Counted from the stretch's first letter, positions 18,182 to 28,206 are shown. The stretch: DNA of 64,000 nucleotides from Pedobacter frigiditerrae (GCF_004331645.1 NZ_SJSK01000003.1:301-64300); one strand, 5' to 3'. The notes: generated by a model from the letters alone, not told the origin. Made by a program: numbers and translations.

Positions 18182-19738
18182 ATGAAGGGTCTCCCGATTC
18201 TAGATTTAGCAATAATCGTAATTTATCTTATAGGGATGATTTTGGTTGGCGTTTATTTTTCGAGAAAGAATAAAAATTCAGAACAGTTTACAAAAGCTTC
18301 TGGACTTATCCCTGGATGGGCGATAGGATTATCAATTTATGCAACGTTTTTAAGCAGTAATACTTTTTTGGGCGTGCCCGGAAAAGCATTCGGAACAAAC
18401 TGGAATGCCTTTGTTTTTAGCATTTCAATGCCCTTAGCAGCTTGGATTGCCTCAAAATACTTTGTTCCGTTTTACAGAAGTACTGGAGAAATATCAGCCT
18501 ATACCCATCTAGAAAATAGGTTTGGGCCTTGGGCTAGAGCTTATGCGGTAATCTGTTTCCTGTTAACGCAATTGGCAAGAATGGGCTCTATATTTTTTGG
18601 AATTGCTTTGAGTTTGCAAGCCTTAACAGGATATTCAATGCAAATGATAATGATTGTGATGGGAATTTGCATTATAATCTATACAGTAATGGGAGGCATT
18701 GAAGCCGTAATTTGGACTGAAGTTGTACAGGCGGTAGTAAAAACTTTTGGAGCGTTATTAATCCTATATCTTATCATTACAAATGTGCCTGGTGGCGTAG
18801 CAAAGGTGATAGAAATAGGCAAGGCCGACCATAAGTTTAGCTTAGGTAGTTTTTCTCCGGATTTTGTCAGTTCCTCATTTTGGGTGGTTTTGCTTTATGG
18901 TTTTTTTATCAATCTCAATAACTTCGGGATGGATCAAAACTATATCCAGCGTTACCATACGGCATCATCAAGTAAGGCAGCATCTAAGTCAATTTGGCTA
19001 TGCGTTTGGTTATATGTACCGGCTTCGTTGTTGTTTTTTGTGATAGGTTCGGCTTTATATGCCTATTATCAAGTTAATCCAGATTTAATTTTAGCCATTA
19101 AACATCAGGTTGCAGTAGAAAGATTGCCGTTAAATGCTTCGGCGGCTGAAATATTGAAGGTGCAAAACGCATTGGTCCCAGCAGATTATGGAGATAAAAT
19201 TATGCCTCATTTCATGGTTAACAAAATTCCCATCGGATTAGTTGGCCTAATTGTTTCGGCTATTTTATCTGCTGCAATGAGTACCATTAGCTCTGGAATG
19301 AATTCTTCTGCAACAGTATTTACAGTTGATATTTATAAAAGATATTTTAAAAAGGACATCAGCGAAAAGCAAAATTTATCTGTTTTACATATCGCAACAG
19401 TTGTTTTTGGATTGTTAGGGATGATAGCAGGGATTGCAATGATAGGTGTGAAAAGCATTTTAGATGTGTGGTGGGAGTTATCAGGGATTTTTGCAGCAGG
19501 GATGTTAGGTTTATTCTTGCTTGGAATTGTTAGTAGACAGACGAAAAATCACGAAGCAATTACTGCAACAATGATAGGGATAGCAGTCATCATCTGGATG
19601 ACTTTCTCTCACTTGCTTCCACCAGAGTTTGAAACCTTTAGAAATCCTTTGCATAAAAATATGATTATTGTGGTTGGCACTTTAACCATTTTCTTAACAG
19701 GAATAATTTTAACTAGAATAAAGAAAAAGAGCGCTTAG
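18182..19738 (+). CDS. Sodium:solute symporter (SSS family), sugar transporter
   Basis: This 518-residue polytopic membrane protein of the sodium/solute symporter family has about 13 predicted membrane spans. Visible family marks include the first-helix start LDLAIIVIYLIGMILVGVYF, the Bacteroidota-typical SEQFTKASGLIPGWAIGLS loop, GIEAVIWTEVVQ, NNFGMDQNYIQRYHTA, and SAILSAAMSTISSGMNSSAT, which forms part of the sodium site. It is 219 bases after the GH2 gene and 100 bases before the aldolase gene. A likely role is inner-membrane uptake of a monosaccharide or uronate released by the upstream enzymes. Substrate is unknown. Confidence 0.87.
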   Translation: MKGLPILDLAIIVIYLIGMILVGVYFSRKNKNSEQFTKASGLIPGWAIGLSIYATFLSSNTFLGVPGKAFGTNWNAFVFSISMPLAAWIASKYFVPFYRSTGEISAYTHLENRFGPWARAYAVICFLLTQLARMGSIFFGIALSLQALTGYSMQMIMIVMGICIIIYTVMGGIEAVIWTEVVQAVVKTFGALLILYLIITNVPGGVAKVIEIGKADHKFSLGSFSPDFVSSSFWVVLLYGFFINLNNFGMDQNYIQRYHTASSSKAASKSIWLCVWLYVPASLLFFVIGSALYAYYQVNPDLILAIKHQVAVERLPLNASAAEILKVQNALVPADYGDKIMPHFMVNKIPIGLVGLIVSAILSAAMSTISSGMNSSATVFTVDIYKRYFKKDISEKQNLSVLHIATVVFGLLGMIAGIAMIGVKSILDVWWELSGIFAAGMLGLFLLGIVSRQTKNHEAITATMIGIAVIIWMTFSHLLPPEFETFRNPLHKNMIIVVGTLTIFLTGIILTRIKKKSA

Positions 19739-19838
19739 TATTAAGTGGAGCGCTGATTATATAACAAATCAACAATTTGTGCCTTAACGGTTAATCGTTA
19801 TACACGCTTATCCAAAGACACCAAACATAAAACAGAGA

Positions 19839-20771
19839 ATGGAAAACTCACAAAAAGGATTCATACCGGTAATGCTTACACCTTTTTCGAGCAACGGTAG
19901 TATTGATTATGTATCGCTTACACAACTAACTGAAGTTTATTTACAAGCTGGTGCAGCTGGTTTGTTTGCCAATTGTTTGTCGAGCGAAATGTTCGAGTTA
20001 ACTGATGTAGAAAGAATTCAAGCCATCAAACACGTTATAAATGTTGTAGGTGGAGAAGTACCTGTTATAGCAACTGGAACATTTGGCGGAGCCATTAGCA
20101 AACAAGCAGATTTTGTGAAGAGTGTTAACGATACCGGGGTAGAAGCTGTAATTGCAATTACCAGTTTGTTAGCAAATGAAAATGATAGCGATGATATTTT
20201 TAATGCCAATGTTTTTGATTTATTAGCGCAGACAGATAATATCCCATTAGGTTTTTATGAATGTCCAGTTCCATATAAAAGAGTTTTAAAGCCTAGTCAA
20301 TTGCAGCAATTTGTGGCAACTGATAGGGTAATTTATCATAAAGACACCAGTTTAGACCTTAATCAAATCAAAGAAAAATTATCACTTACCCAAGGTCATC
20401 AATTTGGCTTGTATGATGCCTATATGGTTCATGCTGTAGCGTCTTTAAAAGCTGGCTCAGCAGGTTTGTCTTGCATACAAGGTAATTACTTCCCTGAATT
20501 GATTGTGTGGCTCTGTGACCATTATAATAATGAAAGCTTGGTTGAGGAGGTAAATGTTGTACAACAATTTATCATTGATAATATGGATGTCATGCACAAT
20601 GTTTATCCAATTGTATCAAAATATTTCCTTCAAAAAAGAGGCTTAAATATCTCAACCTATACCAGAAGAGAAGTGGGTTTGTTTACCCCGCAAGTTATTA
20701 AAGAAGTAGAAAGCCTGTTTACTGATTATACCGCATTGTTAAATGACTTTAACATTAAAGTGATTATATAA
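19839..20771 (+). CDS. DapA/NanA-family aldolase or lyase
   Basis: This 310-residue cytoplasmic TIM-barrel enzyme belongs to the dihydrodipicolinate synthase / N-acetylneuraminate lyase family. The Schiff-base Lys is probably Lys168 in VIYHKDTS, and the catalytic Tyr is Tyr140 in FYECPVPYKR. The N-terminus GFIPVMLTPF is typical. In sugar-acid loci this family cleaves or dehydrates 2-keto-3-deoxy acids. Candidate substrates here are 2-keto-3-deoxy-L-fuconate/rhamnonate or the unusual keto-sugar acids of RG-II. It pairs with the upstream symporter (100-base gap). A lysine-biosynthesis role is unlikely given the context and the divergent motifs. Confidence 0.78.
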   Translation: MENSQKGFIPVMLTPFSSNGSIDYVSLTQLTEVYLQAGAAGLFANCLSSEMFELTDVERIQAIKHVINVVGGEVPVIATGTFGGAISKQADFVKSVNDTGVEAVIAITSLLANENDSDDIFNANVFDLLAQTDNIPLGFYECPVPYKRVLKPSQLQQFVATDRVIYHKDTSLDLNQIKEKLSLTQGHQFGLYDAYMVHAVASLKAGSAGLSCIQGNYFPELIVWLCDHYNNESLVEEVNVVQQFIIDNMDVMHNVYPIVSKYFLQKRGLNISTYTRREVGLFTPQVIKEVESLFTDYTALLNDFNIKVII

Positions 20772-21624
20772 GGATCTTTTGAATGGTGAGATTTTCGCAT
20801 TGTTGATTTCAGTTAAAAATGCAACCATTTAAGATGATCTCAATTCTTGATAACTTGTTTATTCAGGTGCCTAATTCACTGTAAACTTATTTTAGATCGT
20901 TTGGTACATTGATAGGCCCATCAATAAAATCTAGATAAATTTTTCTGTAAGTAGCTAAGGGAAAACTTCCGTTCAAAAGCTAGTTTAAGTCACGTATGTC
21001 CTATACAAAACCGCGATTGTAGGCTTCCTGTAGGCAAAACCCTATCGAAATCGCCCTAATTACCAGTTGTATAGGTGTTTTTTAGGCTTTTTATCGAAGC
21101 AGTACCCTAGTTGGTGCCTATCAGGTACCTAGCAGATGCGTAGTTGTTGTAGGTCGTGTCAAGAGGAGAGTTGGATTGCGATAAGGGAGATGTAGGCAGC
21201 AATAAAGAGTGGAGATGTTGGCTGAGAGAGATAAGGTTTTTGTTTAGTGTGTAAATTTAGCAACAACTAAGCTTTAGCTTTCCCTTAGTTTAAGTGTACT
21301 GGTTGTGGTTCTATCTTACGTTCATCCTTCGTTAATCTTACGTTCATCCTTCGTCTTTATAGGCTCTGTACATTAGCTTTGATGGCTTAGGGTTAGGCAG
21401 AGTAATGATGTGTTTTTACAAACATATTGTTCTTGATTGTAAGTGATTAAACCAATATAAAGAAGTTTGTAGCATTGATCAGGTTAATACTTGCTTAAGT
21501 TAGAATTAGCTTTTACAAAAAAAATAAATGAATCTGAGTGATTAAAGGAAACAGATTTATCCTCGATGAAAAATCTCTTTCGAAATGACGGCGAAAGGGA
21601 ATTAGTTATGTAGAATGAACAAAT
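20772..21624. other. Long gene-free stretch with direct repeats
   Basis: No credible gene is seen in about 850 bases. A 20-base unit (ATCTTACGTTCATCCTTCGT) occurs twice in tandem with a 2-base spacer, at 21313-21332 and 21335-21354. The central part has many TAGG/CCTA words, including CCTAGCAGATGC at 21128-21139, which is also present near the left edge at 364-375. Near the right end, TCTCTTTCGAAATGACGGCG looks like a REP-type fragment. The region separates two gene blocks and could be a repeat accumulation site or the relic of an insertion. Confidence 0.5.
21313..21354. repeat. Tandem 20-base direct repeat
   Basis: Two exact copies of a 20-base unit at 21313-21332 and 21335-21354 are separated by TA. 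No coding function is visible. It lies in the gene-free stretch and may be a slippage-prone repeat or a pair of binding sites. Confidence 0.8.
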
Positions 21625-22494
21625 TTATTCGTTCAAATACTTCCTCTTATAGTCCAACGGCGTCATTCCGGTAACCTTTTTAAAGTGTCTGTAAAAATTA
21701 GAAACGTTATTGAAGCCACAATTAAAACAAATCATTTCTGTGGGTAATTTGTTTTCAATCAAAAACCTACAAGCATGACTTACCCTAATTTCAATTAAAA
21801 AATCATAGTAGGTTTTTTTGGTCATCAATTTAAAATAACGACAGAAAGAAGTAATACTCAAATTGCTTAAGGAGGCAACTTCTTCTAGGCTAATGTCCTT
21901 TTTATAGTTAGAAAGTGTGTAAGTGCAGATTTTATTAATTCTCAGCGTTTCTGATTCATTAGATTGGTAGAAGGTGTTTTTGCTAGTAATTAATTCAAAC
22001 TCGTCTGTTTCAGCTAAAGTTTTTAAGATAGTTAGCAAAATAATGATGCGCTCTAAGTTGGTGGCGTGAATGGCGTCTCCCATCAGCTTTGCTAGTTTTT
22101 CCTTAGCCTTACCATGAATGATCAATCCACTTTTAGCTTTTTCAAATAACTTAGGGATAAGGTAAGCCTCAGGTAAGTTCAACAGATGTTTACCTAAACA
22201 ATCTGGTAAAAAATGGATTACCATTGCCTCAACTTTAAGGTCTGGATTATTCTGAAAATATTCCTCTTTGCAACGCCAGGTATGTGGCAAATTTTCGCCC
22301 AATAATACCATCTCATCAGACACAAAATTGCTAATGTTGTCACCTATAAATCGAACACCCTCACCCTTCATGTTATAGTGTAATTCTAACTCCGGATGGT
22401 AGTGCCAAATATTGCCAAAATCTGGCTTGATGTCATGACGAATACTGAACGAACTTTGTAAAGTAATTGGGACTTTGTGAAAATGAGGTTTCAT
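21625..22494 (-). CDS. AraC-family transcriptional regulator with cupin sensor domain
   Basis: This 289-residue regulator has an N-terminal cupin-like ligand-binding domain (IWHYHPELELHYNMKGEG, residues about 29-46). At the C-terminus is an AraC double helix-turn-helix: ISLEEVASLSNLSITSFCRY for the first HTH, and CFNCGFNNVSNFYRHFKKVT with GMTPLDYKRKY for the second. It is divergent from the fucose-isomerase-like gene with a 228-base intergenic region, so the isomerase/SusCD operon is its probable target. The cupin likely senses a mono- or disaccharide. This is a cytosolic sensor, unlike the HTCS or ECF-sigma systems common in polysaccharide loci. Confidence 0.9.
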   Translation of the reverse strand: MKPHFHKVPITLQSSFSIRHDIKPDFGNIWHYHPELELHYNMKGEGVRFIGDNISNFVSDEMVLLGENLPHTWRCKEEYFQNNPDLKVEAMVIHFLPDCLGKHLLNLPEAYLIPKLFEKAKSGLIIHGKAKEKLAKLMGDAIHATNLERIIILLTILKTLAETDEFELITSKNTFYQSNESETLRINKICTYTLSNYKKDISLEEVASLSNLSITSFCRYFKLMTKKTYYDFLIEIRVSHACRFLIENKLPTEMICFNCGFNNVSNFYRHFKKVTGMTPLDYKRKYLNE

Positions 22495-22663
22495 CTTAAA
22501 AAATAAATATTTGGTTTTTTAAGCGTTTCTAATTTTTGCAAATCATAGATGCTTAAAAGCTAAAGGTAGGTGCTTTTATGACAACATCCTATATTAATTT
22601 GGTAAAAACTTAGAGAAAATAGTGTTTTTCTTTGTTGAGTTTTGTATATGGCCGCTTTGGCTA

Positions 22664-22680
22664 TAACCAAAATATAAACC
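22664..22680 (+). promoter_or_regulatory. Leader motif TAACCAAAATATAAACC
   Basis: This string lies 43 bases before the isomerase start. Close relatives occur before the symporter (18155-18170) and before the GH78 gene at 62375 (62292-62309). Shared sequence in three leaders suggests an expression signal, either a transcript-leader element or a regulator half-site. A good -7 TAnnTTTG match is not evident in the intergenic region. Confidence 0.35.
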
Positions 22681-22722
22681 GACAAACTCTTTTTATATAA
22701 ATTGTTTGTTCAGTAATGAATT

Positions 22723-24354
22723 ATGAAGCAGGGTGTACTAAAACAAATTGTGTTAGTTTCTAGTGGAGATTTAAGGCTTTCGGCAAATCAAAATTGCTGG
22801 GCTGCCCAGTTTCAAATGGAAGGTAATTTAACTACAGCAATTGAGAAATTTGGCTGGACTGTTAAACGTGCTCATCCTTACAATTCTACAAAAAAACATG
22901 GCTTCATAGATTCCCAAAGAATGGGTATGGATGTGTTCCATGATATCGACCCAAATCAGCCCTTAATTGTTGCCGAAAGTGTATGGCAATATTCACATCA
23001 CATACTTGCTGGACTTACCACACATAAAGGTCCAATTTTAACAGTCGCAAACTGGAGTGGTCAGTGGCCTGGTTTAGTGGGTATGCTAAATTTAAATGGC
23101 TGTTTAACTAAAGCAGGAATTAATTACAGCACATTGTGGAGTGAAAACTTTGACGATGACTTTTTTACCGATGGTTTACAGGAATGGTTGTCTACTGGTA
23201 AAATCAGTTATGATCAAAGTCACGTTAAAAGCTTTAGCTTAAGTAAAATTCCTTTAGCGGATGAGAAAAAAGGCAGGGCCTTTGCTCGTTCATTAAAAAA
23301 TAGAAAAGCCATCATGGGTGTTTTTGATGAAGGCTGTATGGGAATGTACAATGCTATTATCCCAGATGAGCTTTTGCATAAAACAGGATTTTTTAAAGAG
23401 AGATTAAGTCAATCTGCACTTTATGCAGCAATGCTTCAGGTAACTGAAAAAGAAGCTGAAGCTGTTTTAAATTGGTTGATTAAAAAAGGAATGAAGTTTA
23501 ATTGGGGAACCAATGAACAAACGGAGTTAACTAAATCACAAACTTTAGAGCAATGTAAAATGTATATCGCAGCGGTTCGCATAGCGGATGAATTTAGTTG
23601 CGATACCATAGGAATACAATATCAACAAGGATTAAAGGACTTAACGGTAGCCAGCGATTTAGTAGAAGGTTTGTTAAATAATGAAGATAGACCACCTGTT
23701 TACTCAATAGAAGGAAAAGAATTGTACGCTAAACAAGCATTACCTCATTTTAACGAAGTTGATGAATGTGCAGGATTAGATTCTTTAGTAACTTATAAGT
23801 TGTGGAAAGAATTGGGTATGACAGGGGAAAATACCTTGCATGATATTCGTTGGGGCGAAAATTACAATGTTGAAGGTCTCAATCAATTTGTATGGCTTTT
23901 CTTAATTTCTGGTGCAGCTCCATCTGCTCATTTTATAGATGGTTACAAAGGAGCAAGTAGCGATAGGCAACCTGCAATGTATTTTAGATTAGGCGGTGGA
24001 ACATTAAAAGGGATAAGTAAACCAGGATTTATAGTTTGGAGTAGGGTATATGTTTGTGATAATGCATTACACTGCGATTTAGGTGTGGGAGAAGTTGTAG
24101 CTTTACCAATTGAAGAAACCAACAGGCGCTGGAATGAAACTACGCCAGAATGGCCAATCATGCATGCTGTTTTAAAAGGCATTAGTCGCGACCAAATGAT
24201 GGCCAGACATAAAGCAAACCATATTCAGGTAGTTTACGCAAATTACGAAGCTAGTGCTCATGAAGCTTGTAGGGTTAAAGCTGCAGCAATGGATGAGTTA
24301 GGAATTACCGTGCATTTTTGCGGTGAGGTAAATTTAATTAAGAAAAGAAGTTAA
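22723..24354 (+). CDS. L-fucose isomerase-like protein
   Basis: This 543-residue cytoplasmic protein of the fucose/arabinose isomerase superfamily has no signal peptide. Recognisable stretches are LVSSGDLRLSANQNCW, KHGFIDSQRMGMDVF, VAESVWQYSHH, ILTVANWSGQWPGLVG, the FDEGCMGMYN metal-site-like segment, and a C-terminal RDQMMARHKANHIQVVY that resembles the end of FucI-type enzymes. It likely interconverts an aldose and ketose, or acts on a related deoxy-sugar. It heads an operon with DUF3826, SusC and SusD and is divergent from an AraC regulator. No matching kinase or ketose-phosphate aldolase is present in the window. Substrate assignment is inferred from homology. Confidence 0.77.
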   Translation: MKQGVLKQIVLVSSGDLRLSANQNCWAAQFQMEGNLTTAIEKFGWTVKRAHPYNSTKKHGFIDSQRMGMDVFHDIDPNQPLIVAESVWQYSHHILAGLTTHKGPILTVANWSGQWPGLVGMLNLNGCLTKAGINYSTLWSENFDDDFFTDGLQEWLSTGKISYDQSHVKSFSLSKIPLADEKKGRAFARSLKNRKAIMGVFDEGCMGMYNAIIPDELLHKTGFFKERLSQSALYAAMLQVTEKEAEAVLNWLIKKGMKFNWGTNEQTELTKSQTLEQCKMYIAAVRIADEFSCDTIGIQYQQGLKDLTVASDLVEGLLNNEDRPPVYSIEGKELYAKQALPHFNEVDECAGLDSLVTYKLWKELGMTGENTLHDIRWGENYNVEGLNQFVWLFLISGAAPSAHFIDGYKGASSDRQPAMYFRLGGGTLKGISKPGFIVWSRVYVCDNALHCDLGVGEVVALPIEETNRRWNETTPEWPIMHAVLKGISRDQMMARHKANHIQVVYANYEASAHEACRVKAAAMDELGITVHFCGEVNLIKKRS

Positions 24355-24366
24355 TTTAAAAAGAGA

Positions 24367-25032
24367 ATGAGGGTTTTAGGAATACTTTTTTTTATTTTGA
24401 TAAACGTTACAAATACGTTTGCGCAGAATAATGCAGTTGTAGACAAGGAAGCTTATGTAAAGGTAATCACCGAACGTGCAGCTAAAATTGTAGCGGTTTT
24501 AGGCATTAATGATAAAGTTAAAGCCGGAAAAGTTACTAATGTAATTAGAGATCAATATAGTAATTTGAATGATATTTACGCTGCTCGTGATTTAAACATA
24601 AAAGCTGTAAAAGAAAAATACAAAGAGAATAAGGCAGAAAGAGATACAGCGATAGCTAAGGAAAACAGAGCAGTTGATGCTTCCCTAGCCAAACTTCATA
24701 AAAAATACCTGAAGAATTTATCAGCACATATAACAGCTAAACAAGTTGAACAAGTAAAAGATGGGATGACTTACGGTGTTTTACCGTTAACTTATAAAGC
24801 TTATCAAGAACAAATACTAACCCTTACTGAAGATCAGAAAAAGCAAATTCTGGTTTGGTTAACCGAAGCTAGAGAAAAAGCAATGGATGCAGAATCATCG
24901 GATAAAAAACATGCTTGGTTTGGCAAATATAAAGGCAGAATAAACAATTATTTGTCTGCAGCCGGATACGATTTAAAAAAGGAAGGAATTGAATGGGAAA
25001 AGAGAAGAAAAGCTGCTGCTGCAAAAAATTAA
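24367..25032 (+). CDS. DUF3826-type periplasmic protein
   Basis: This 221-residue secreted protein has a signal peptide ending NTFAQ and is mostly helical and rich in Lys, Glu and Ala. I recognise it as the DUF3826 type. Conserved parts are LTEDQKKQILVWLTEAREKA, FGKYKGRINNYLSAAGYDL and a WEKRRK tail. A paralogue of identical length is at 49525-50190. It starts 12 bases after the isomerase stop and ends 33 bases before SusC. The function is unknown. Its recurrence next to rhamnogalacturonan genes suggests a periplasmic binding or chaperone-like role. Confidence 0.78.
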   Translation: MRVLGILFFILINVTNTFAQNNAVVDKEAYVKVITERAAKIVAVLGINDKVKAGKVTNVIRDQYSNLNDIYAARDLNIKAVKEKYKENKAERDTAIAKENRAVDASLAKLHKKYLKNLSAHITAKQVEQVKDGMTYGVLPLTYKAYQEQILTLTEDQKKQILVWLTEAREKAMDAESSDKKHAWFGKYKGRINNYLSAAGYDLKKEGIEWEKRRKAAAAKN

Positions 25033-25065
25033 TATCATAATCAAACACTAACCAAATAATATAAT

Positions 25066-28000
25066 ATGAACTCAAAATTTTTACACAAATTTTCATTGTT
25101 CTTGCTACTAATGTTGTTGGCAAGTTCAGTTATCTTTGCTCAGGATCGAAAGATTACGGGTAAAGTAGTTGACGAAGGAGGTCCTGTACCTGGAGTTAAC
25201 ATAAGCATCAAAGGCAAACCAAGTAATGTTAGCACAAATGCTGAAGGTGTTTACACCATTCAAGTGCAATCTGATGCTGATGTATTGGTATTCTCTTTTA
25301 TTGGATACGTTAGACAGCAAGTTACTGTTGGTAACCGTGCTAGAGTTGATGTTACCTTGGTTTCTGAAAATAACACACTAAATGAAGTAGTTGTTAACGT
25401 TGGATATGGTACTAAGAAACGTGCTAATGTTCTAGGTGCTGTTGCAAGTATTAAAGCCGAAGAAATAGAGGATTTACCAGTGGCGAACTTAGGTAATGCC
25501 CTTCAGAATAGGGTTGCTGGTTTAGGTGTAAGTATTGCATCTGGTAAGCCTGGTGCAAATACTTCGTTACAAATTAGAAATCCTACCCTTTTTGGGGCTT
25601 CTGGTTCATTGGGGTTAACATCAGACCCTTTATTTGTAATTGATGGTTTAACAGTTACGAAATCAGATTTTGATAATCTTGATGCAAGTTTGGTTGATCA
25701 GATCTCATTCTTGAAAGACGCTTCTGCGGCTATTTATGGTGCAGCAGGTGCTAAAGGTGTTGTTTTAGTAACTACAAAAAGAGGTAAACCAGGTAAACCA
25801 AGAATTAGCTACTCTAGCTATTTTGGAACTTCAACTTCTACTGAAAAACCAAACGTATTAACTGCATATGAGCATGCTAAAATGTTAAATGATGGTTATG
25901 AGTTGAATAACTCTGCCAACAATCTTCGCTTTTCTCAAGCAGATTTAGAATTACTAAAAAGTAAACCAAATGAAAGCTGGTATGATGAGCTTTGGAAACC
26001 TTCAAATTTAATGCGTCATACTATTAATGTAAGTGGTGGTAATGAAAAGGTAACATTTTTTGCTGGCGGTAATTATTATAATGAAGATGGGAATTTTGGT
26101 GATGTCTCTATAAGAAAATACGGTATCCGTTCAGGTATGGATGCTAATATCACCCCAGAGTTAAAAGCAAGTGTAAGTTTGAATATGGACTATTCAACTA
26201 CTGATAGAAATACTTTAAAAAACAGTGGTGTTGATACGGAGGATTTAATGACCAGAGCATTATTTCTTACACCGGCATGGGTTCCATTAACTATTAATGG
26301 CAAGCCAAATAACTGGGCTAACGGGCCAAATCCTCCAGGAGCATGGAATCCTCAGGCATTATTTGATTCTGGCGAATATGAAAGAAACAATAATCAAGGT
26401 CTAAGTTTAAATACAAGTATTGAATATAAGCCGAAATTCTTAACTGGATTAACAGCTAAGGTTCAGTTTGGTAAGTTTAATAGATTTGGTAATGCTAAAC
26501 AATACTTCCCATCTTACACGGTTTATAATTTTGTAAGAGGCGGTCAAAATGGTTTGTTATATACCAATGTCCCTACAACAAGCCCAACATCAACTATAGC
26601 CAATTCAAACCGTTTATCTATGGGTACTACTTTTAGTGGTAGTTACCAATTAGTTGGATCATTGGCTTATGCTAAAAAAATCAAAAAACATGATTTTGAT
26701 ATCTTAGTACTTACTGAGCAAACTGAGTCAAGTGGAGATGGTTATGCAACTTATCGCGATGGTCAGCAAATACCAGGTGTGGATCAATTTTTTGCATTTA
26801 ATGCCGCTACTACAACTGCTCAATTAGATGGAGCAAAAGAAGCAGGTAAACGTTCTTATTTAGCAAGATTGAATTATTCATATAATGATAGATATATTTT
26901 AGAAGCGGTAGCTAGATATGATGGTTCGGCAAACTTCCCGCCAGATAAACGTTGGGGTTTATTCCCTTCAGTTGGTTTAGGATGGAGAATTAGCGAAGAA
27001 CCATTTTTTAAGGACAATGTTAAATTTGTAAGTTCATTAAAATTAAGAGCTAACGTTGGTCTAGTTGGAGATGATAGGGTGCAATCATACCAGTACCTTG
27101 CTCGCTTTACTCAAACTACAGGTATGTTATTTGGAACTGCTGTTACCAATGGTTTAGATCCAAACCTTTATCCAAATCCAGAAATTACTTGGGAGAAGGC
27201 ATTTACTCAAAACTATGGTATAGATGCATCGTTTTTAGATAACAAGCTAAGTTTTGCAATGGATGTGTGGCATAGACATACTTATGATGGTTTTGATAAT
27301 TATACGGTTACTGGTTTACCGTATACTGTAGGTATCAACTCTGGTTTAAAAAACTATGGCATTCAAAATTCATGGGGAACAGAATTTAGTGTAGGTTATA
27401 GAAATAAATTTAATGATAATTGGGGTTATAGCATTGACGCTATTGCTGGTACTGGTGGTAACCAATTGATACAATCTTACTACAGCTTATCAAGATTAGG
27501 TACTGTAACTGAATATCAAGATGTGCCCATTGGTAAAAGCTCAAATACTTATACAAGCTCTAACTATGGTTTTATCGCAAAAGGTATTCTTCGTACACAA
27601 GCTCAAGTTGATGCCATCTTAGCAAATAATCCAAATTATAAAATTGCTGGTGCAAAACCTCAAGTTGGTTTTATGGATTATGAAGATGTGAATAAAGATG
27701 GAATAATTGACGATAACGACATTACTATTATGTATGATAACGTTGCTACAAAAATTAATTTTGGCTTTACGTTAGGTGTATCTTATAAAACATTTAAACT
27801 AAGTACAAATGTTGCTTTTGCTGTAGGGGGACGCAAGTTTATTGACTCTGAGGCAAGAAAGGTTCCAACAACAACGCAATCTGCTCCAGCATTTTGGGCA
27901 GATCACTGGACACCAGAAAATCCAAATGCAAAATACCCAAGAGCAGATGCTCCTTTAGCAAAGGAAAACTCTACTTTCTGGTCAGTTAGTGGTACAGTTG

Positions 28001-28206
28001 CTCGTGTTAACAACGCAGTATTATCATATAGTTTGCCAAAGAAAATTTCAGAGAAGTTTAGAATTCCTGAATTTAGGGCATACATTACTGGAACTAATCT
28101 CTTCAATATTTATAATCCTTTTGAATATAAAGATCCAAACACTAGTAATTTTGCAAATTATCCAACCTTAAGAACAATTTCTTTGGGACTAAACATTAGT
28201 ATGTAA
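25066..28206 (+). CDS. susC: SusC-like TonB-dependent outer-membrane receptor
   Basis: This 1046-residue protein imports oligosaccharides across the outer membrane with SusD. After the signal peptide (ending VIFAQ) comes a carboxypeptidase-D regulatory-like domain (ITGKVVDEGGPVPGVNISIK). Next are the TonB box and plug (LNEVVVNVGYGTKKRANVLG, LQNRVAGLGV, IDGLTV, GAAGAKGVVLVTTKRG), then the 22-strand barrel ending in TLRTISLGLNISM with a C-terminal hydrophobic residue. There is no STN domain, so it is not expected to signal through an anti-sigma factor. It is followed by SusD after 18 bases. It is the only SusC in the window. Confidence 0.96.
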   Translation: MNSKFLHKFSLFLLLMLLASSVIFAQDRKITGKVVDEGGPVPGVNISIKGKPSNVSTNAEGVYTIQVQSDADVLVFSFIGYVRQQVTVGNRARVDVTLVSENNTLNEVVVNVGYGTKKRANVLGAVASIKAEEIEDLPVANLGNALQNRVAGLGVSIASGKPGANTSLQIRNPTLFGASGSLGLTSDPLFVIDGLTVTKSDFDNLDASLVDQISFLKDASAAIYGAAGAKGVVLVTTKRGKPGKPRISYSSYFGTSTSTEKPNVLTAYEHAKMLNDGYELNNSANNLRFSQADLELLKSKPNESWYDELWKPSNLMRHTINVSGGNEKVTFFAGGNYYNEDGNFGDVSIRKYGIRSGMDANITPELKASVSLNMDYSTTDRNTLKNSGVDTEDLMTRALFLTPAWVPLTINGKPNNWANGPNPPGAWNPQALFDSGEYERNNNQGLSLNTSIEYKPKFLTGLTAKVQFGKFNRFGNAKQYFPSYTVYNFVRGGQNGLLYTNVPTTSPTSTIANSNRLSMGTTFSGSYQLVGSLAYAKKIKKHDFDILVLTEQTESSGDGYATYRDGQQIPGVDQFFAFNAATTTAQLDGAKEAGKRSYLARLNYSYNDRYILEAVARYDGSANFPPDKRWGLFPSVGLGWRISEEPFFKDNVKFVSSLKLRANVGLVGDDRVQSYQYLARFTQTTGMLFGTAVTNGLDPNLYPNPEITWEKAFTQNYGIDASFLDNKLSFAMDVWHRHTYDGFDNYTVTGLPYTVGINSGLKNYGIQNSWGTEFSVGYRNKFNDNWGYSIDAIAGTGGNQLIQSYYSLSRLGTVTEYQDVPIGKSSNTYTSSNYGFIAKGILRTQAQVDAILANNPNYKIAGAKPQVGFMDYEDVNKDGIIDDNDITIMYDNVATKINFGFTLGVSYKTFKLSTNVAFAVGGRKFIDSEARKVPTTTQSAPAFWADHWTPENPNAKYPRADAPLAKENSTFWSVSGTVARVNNAVLSYSLPKKISEKFRIPEFRAYITGTNLFNIYNPFEYKDPNTSNFANYPTLRTISLGLNISM

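Noticed and set aside
19839..20771. Lysine-biosynthesis dihydrodipicolinate synthase
   Set aside because: The Schiff-base and Tyr regions are divergent and the gene is paired with a sugar symporter, so a sugar-acid aldolase role is more likely.
21313..21354. Possible CRISPR array
   Set aside because: Only two copies of a 20-base unit with a 2-base spacer, so there are no spacers of usable length and no cas genes nearby.
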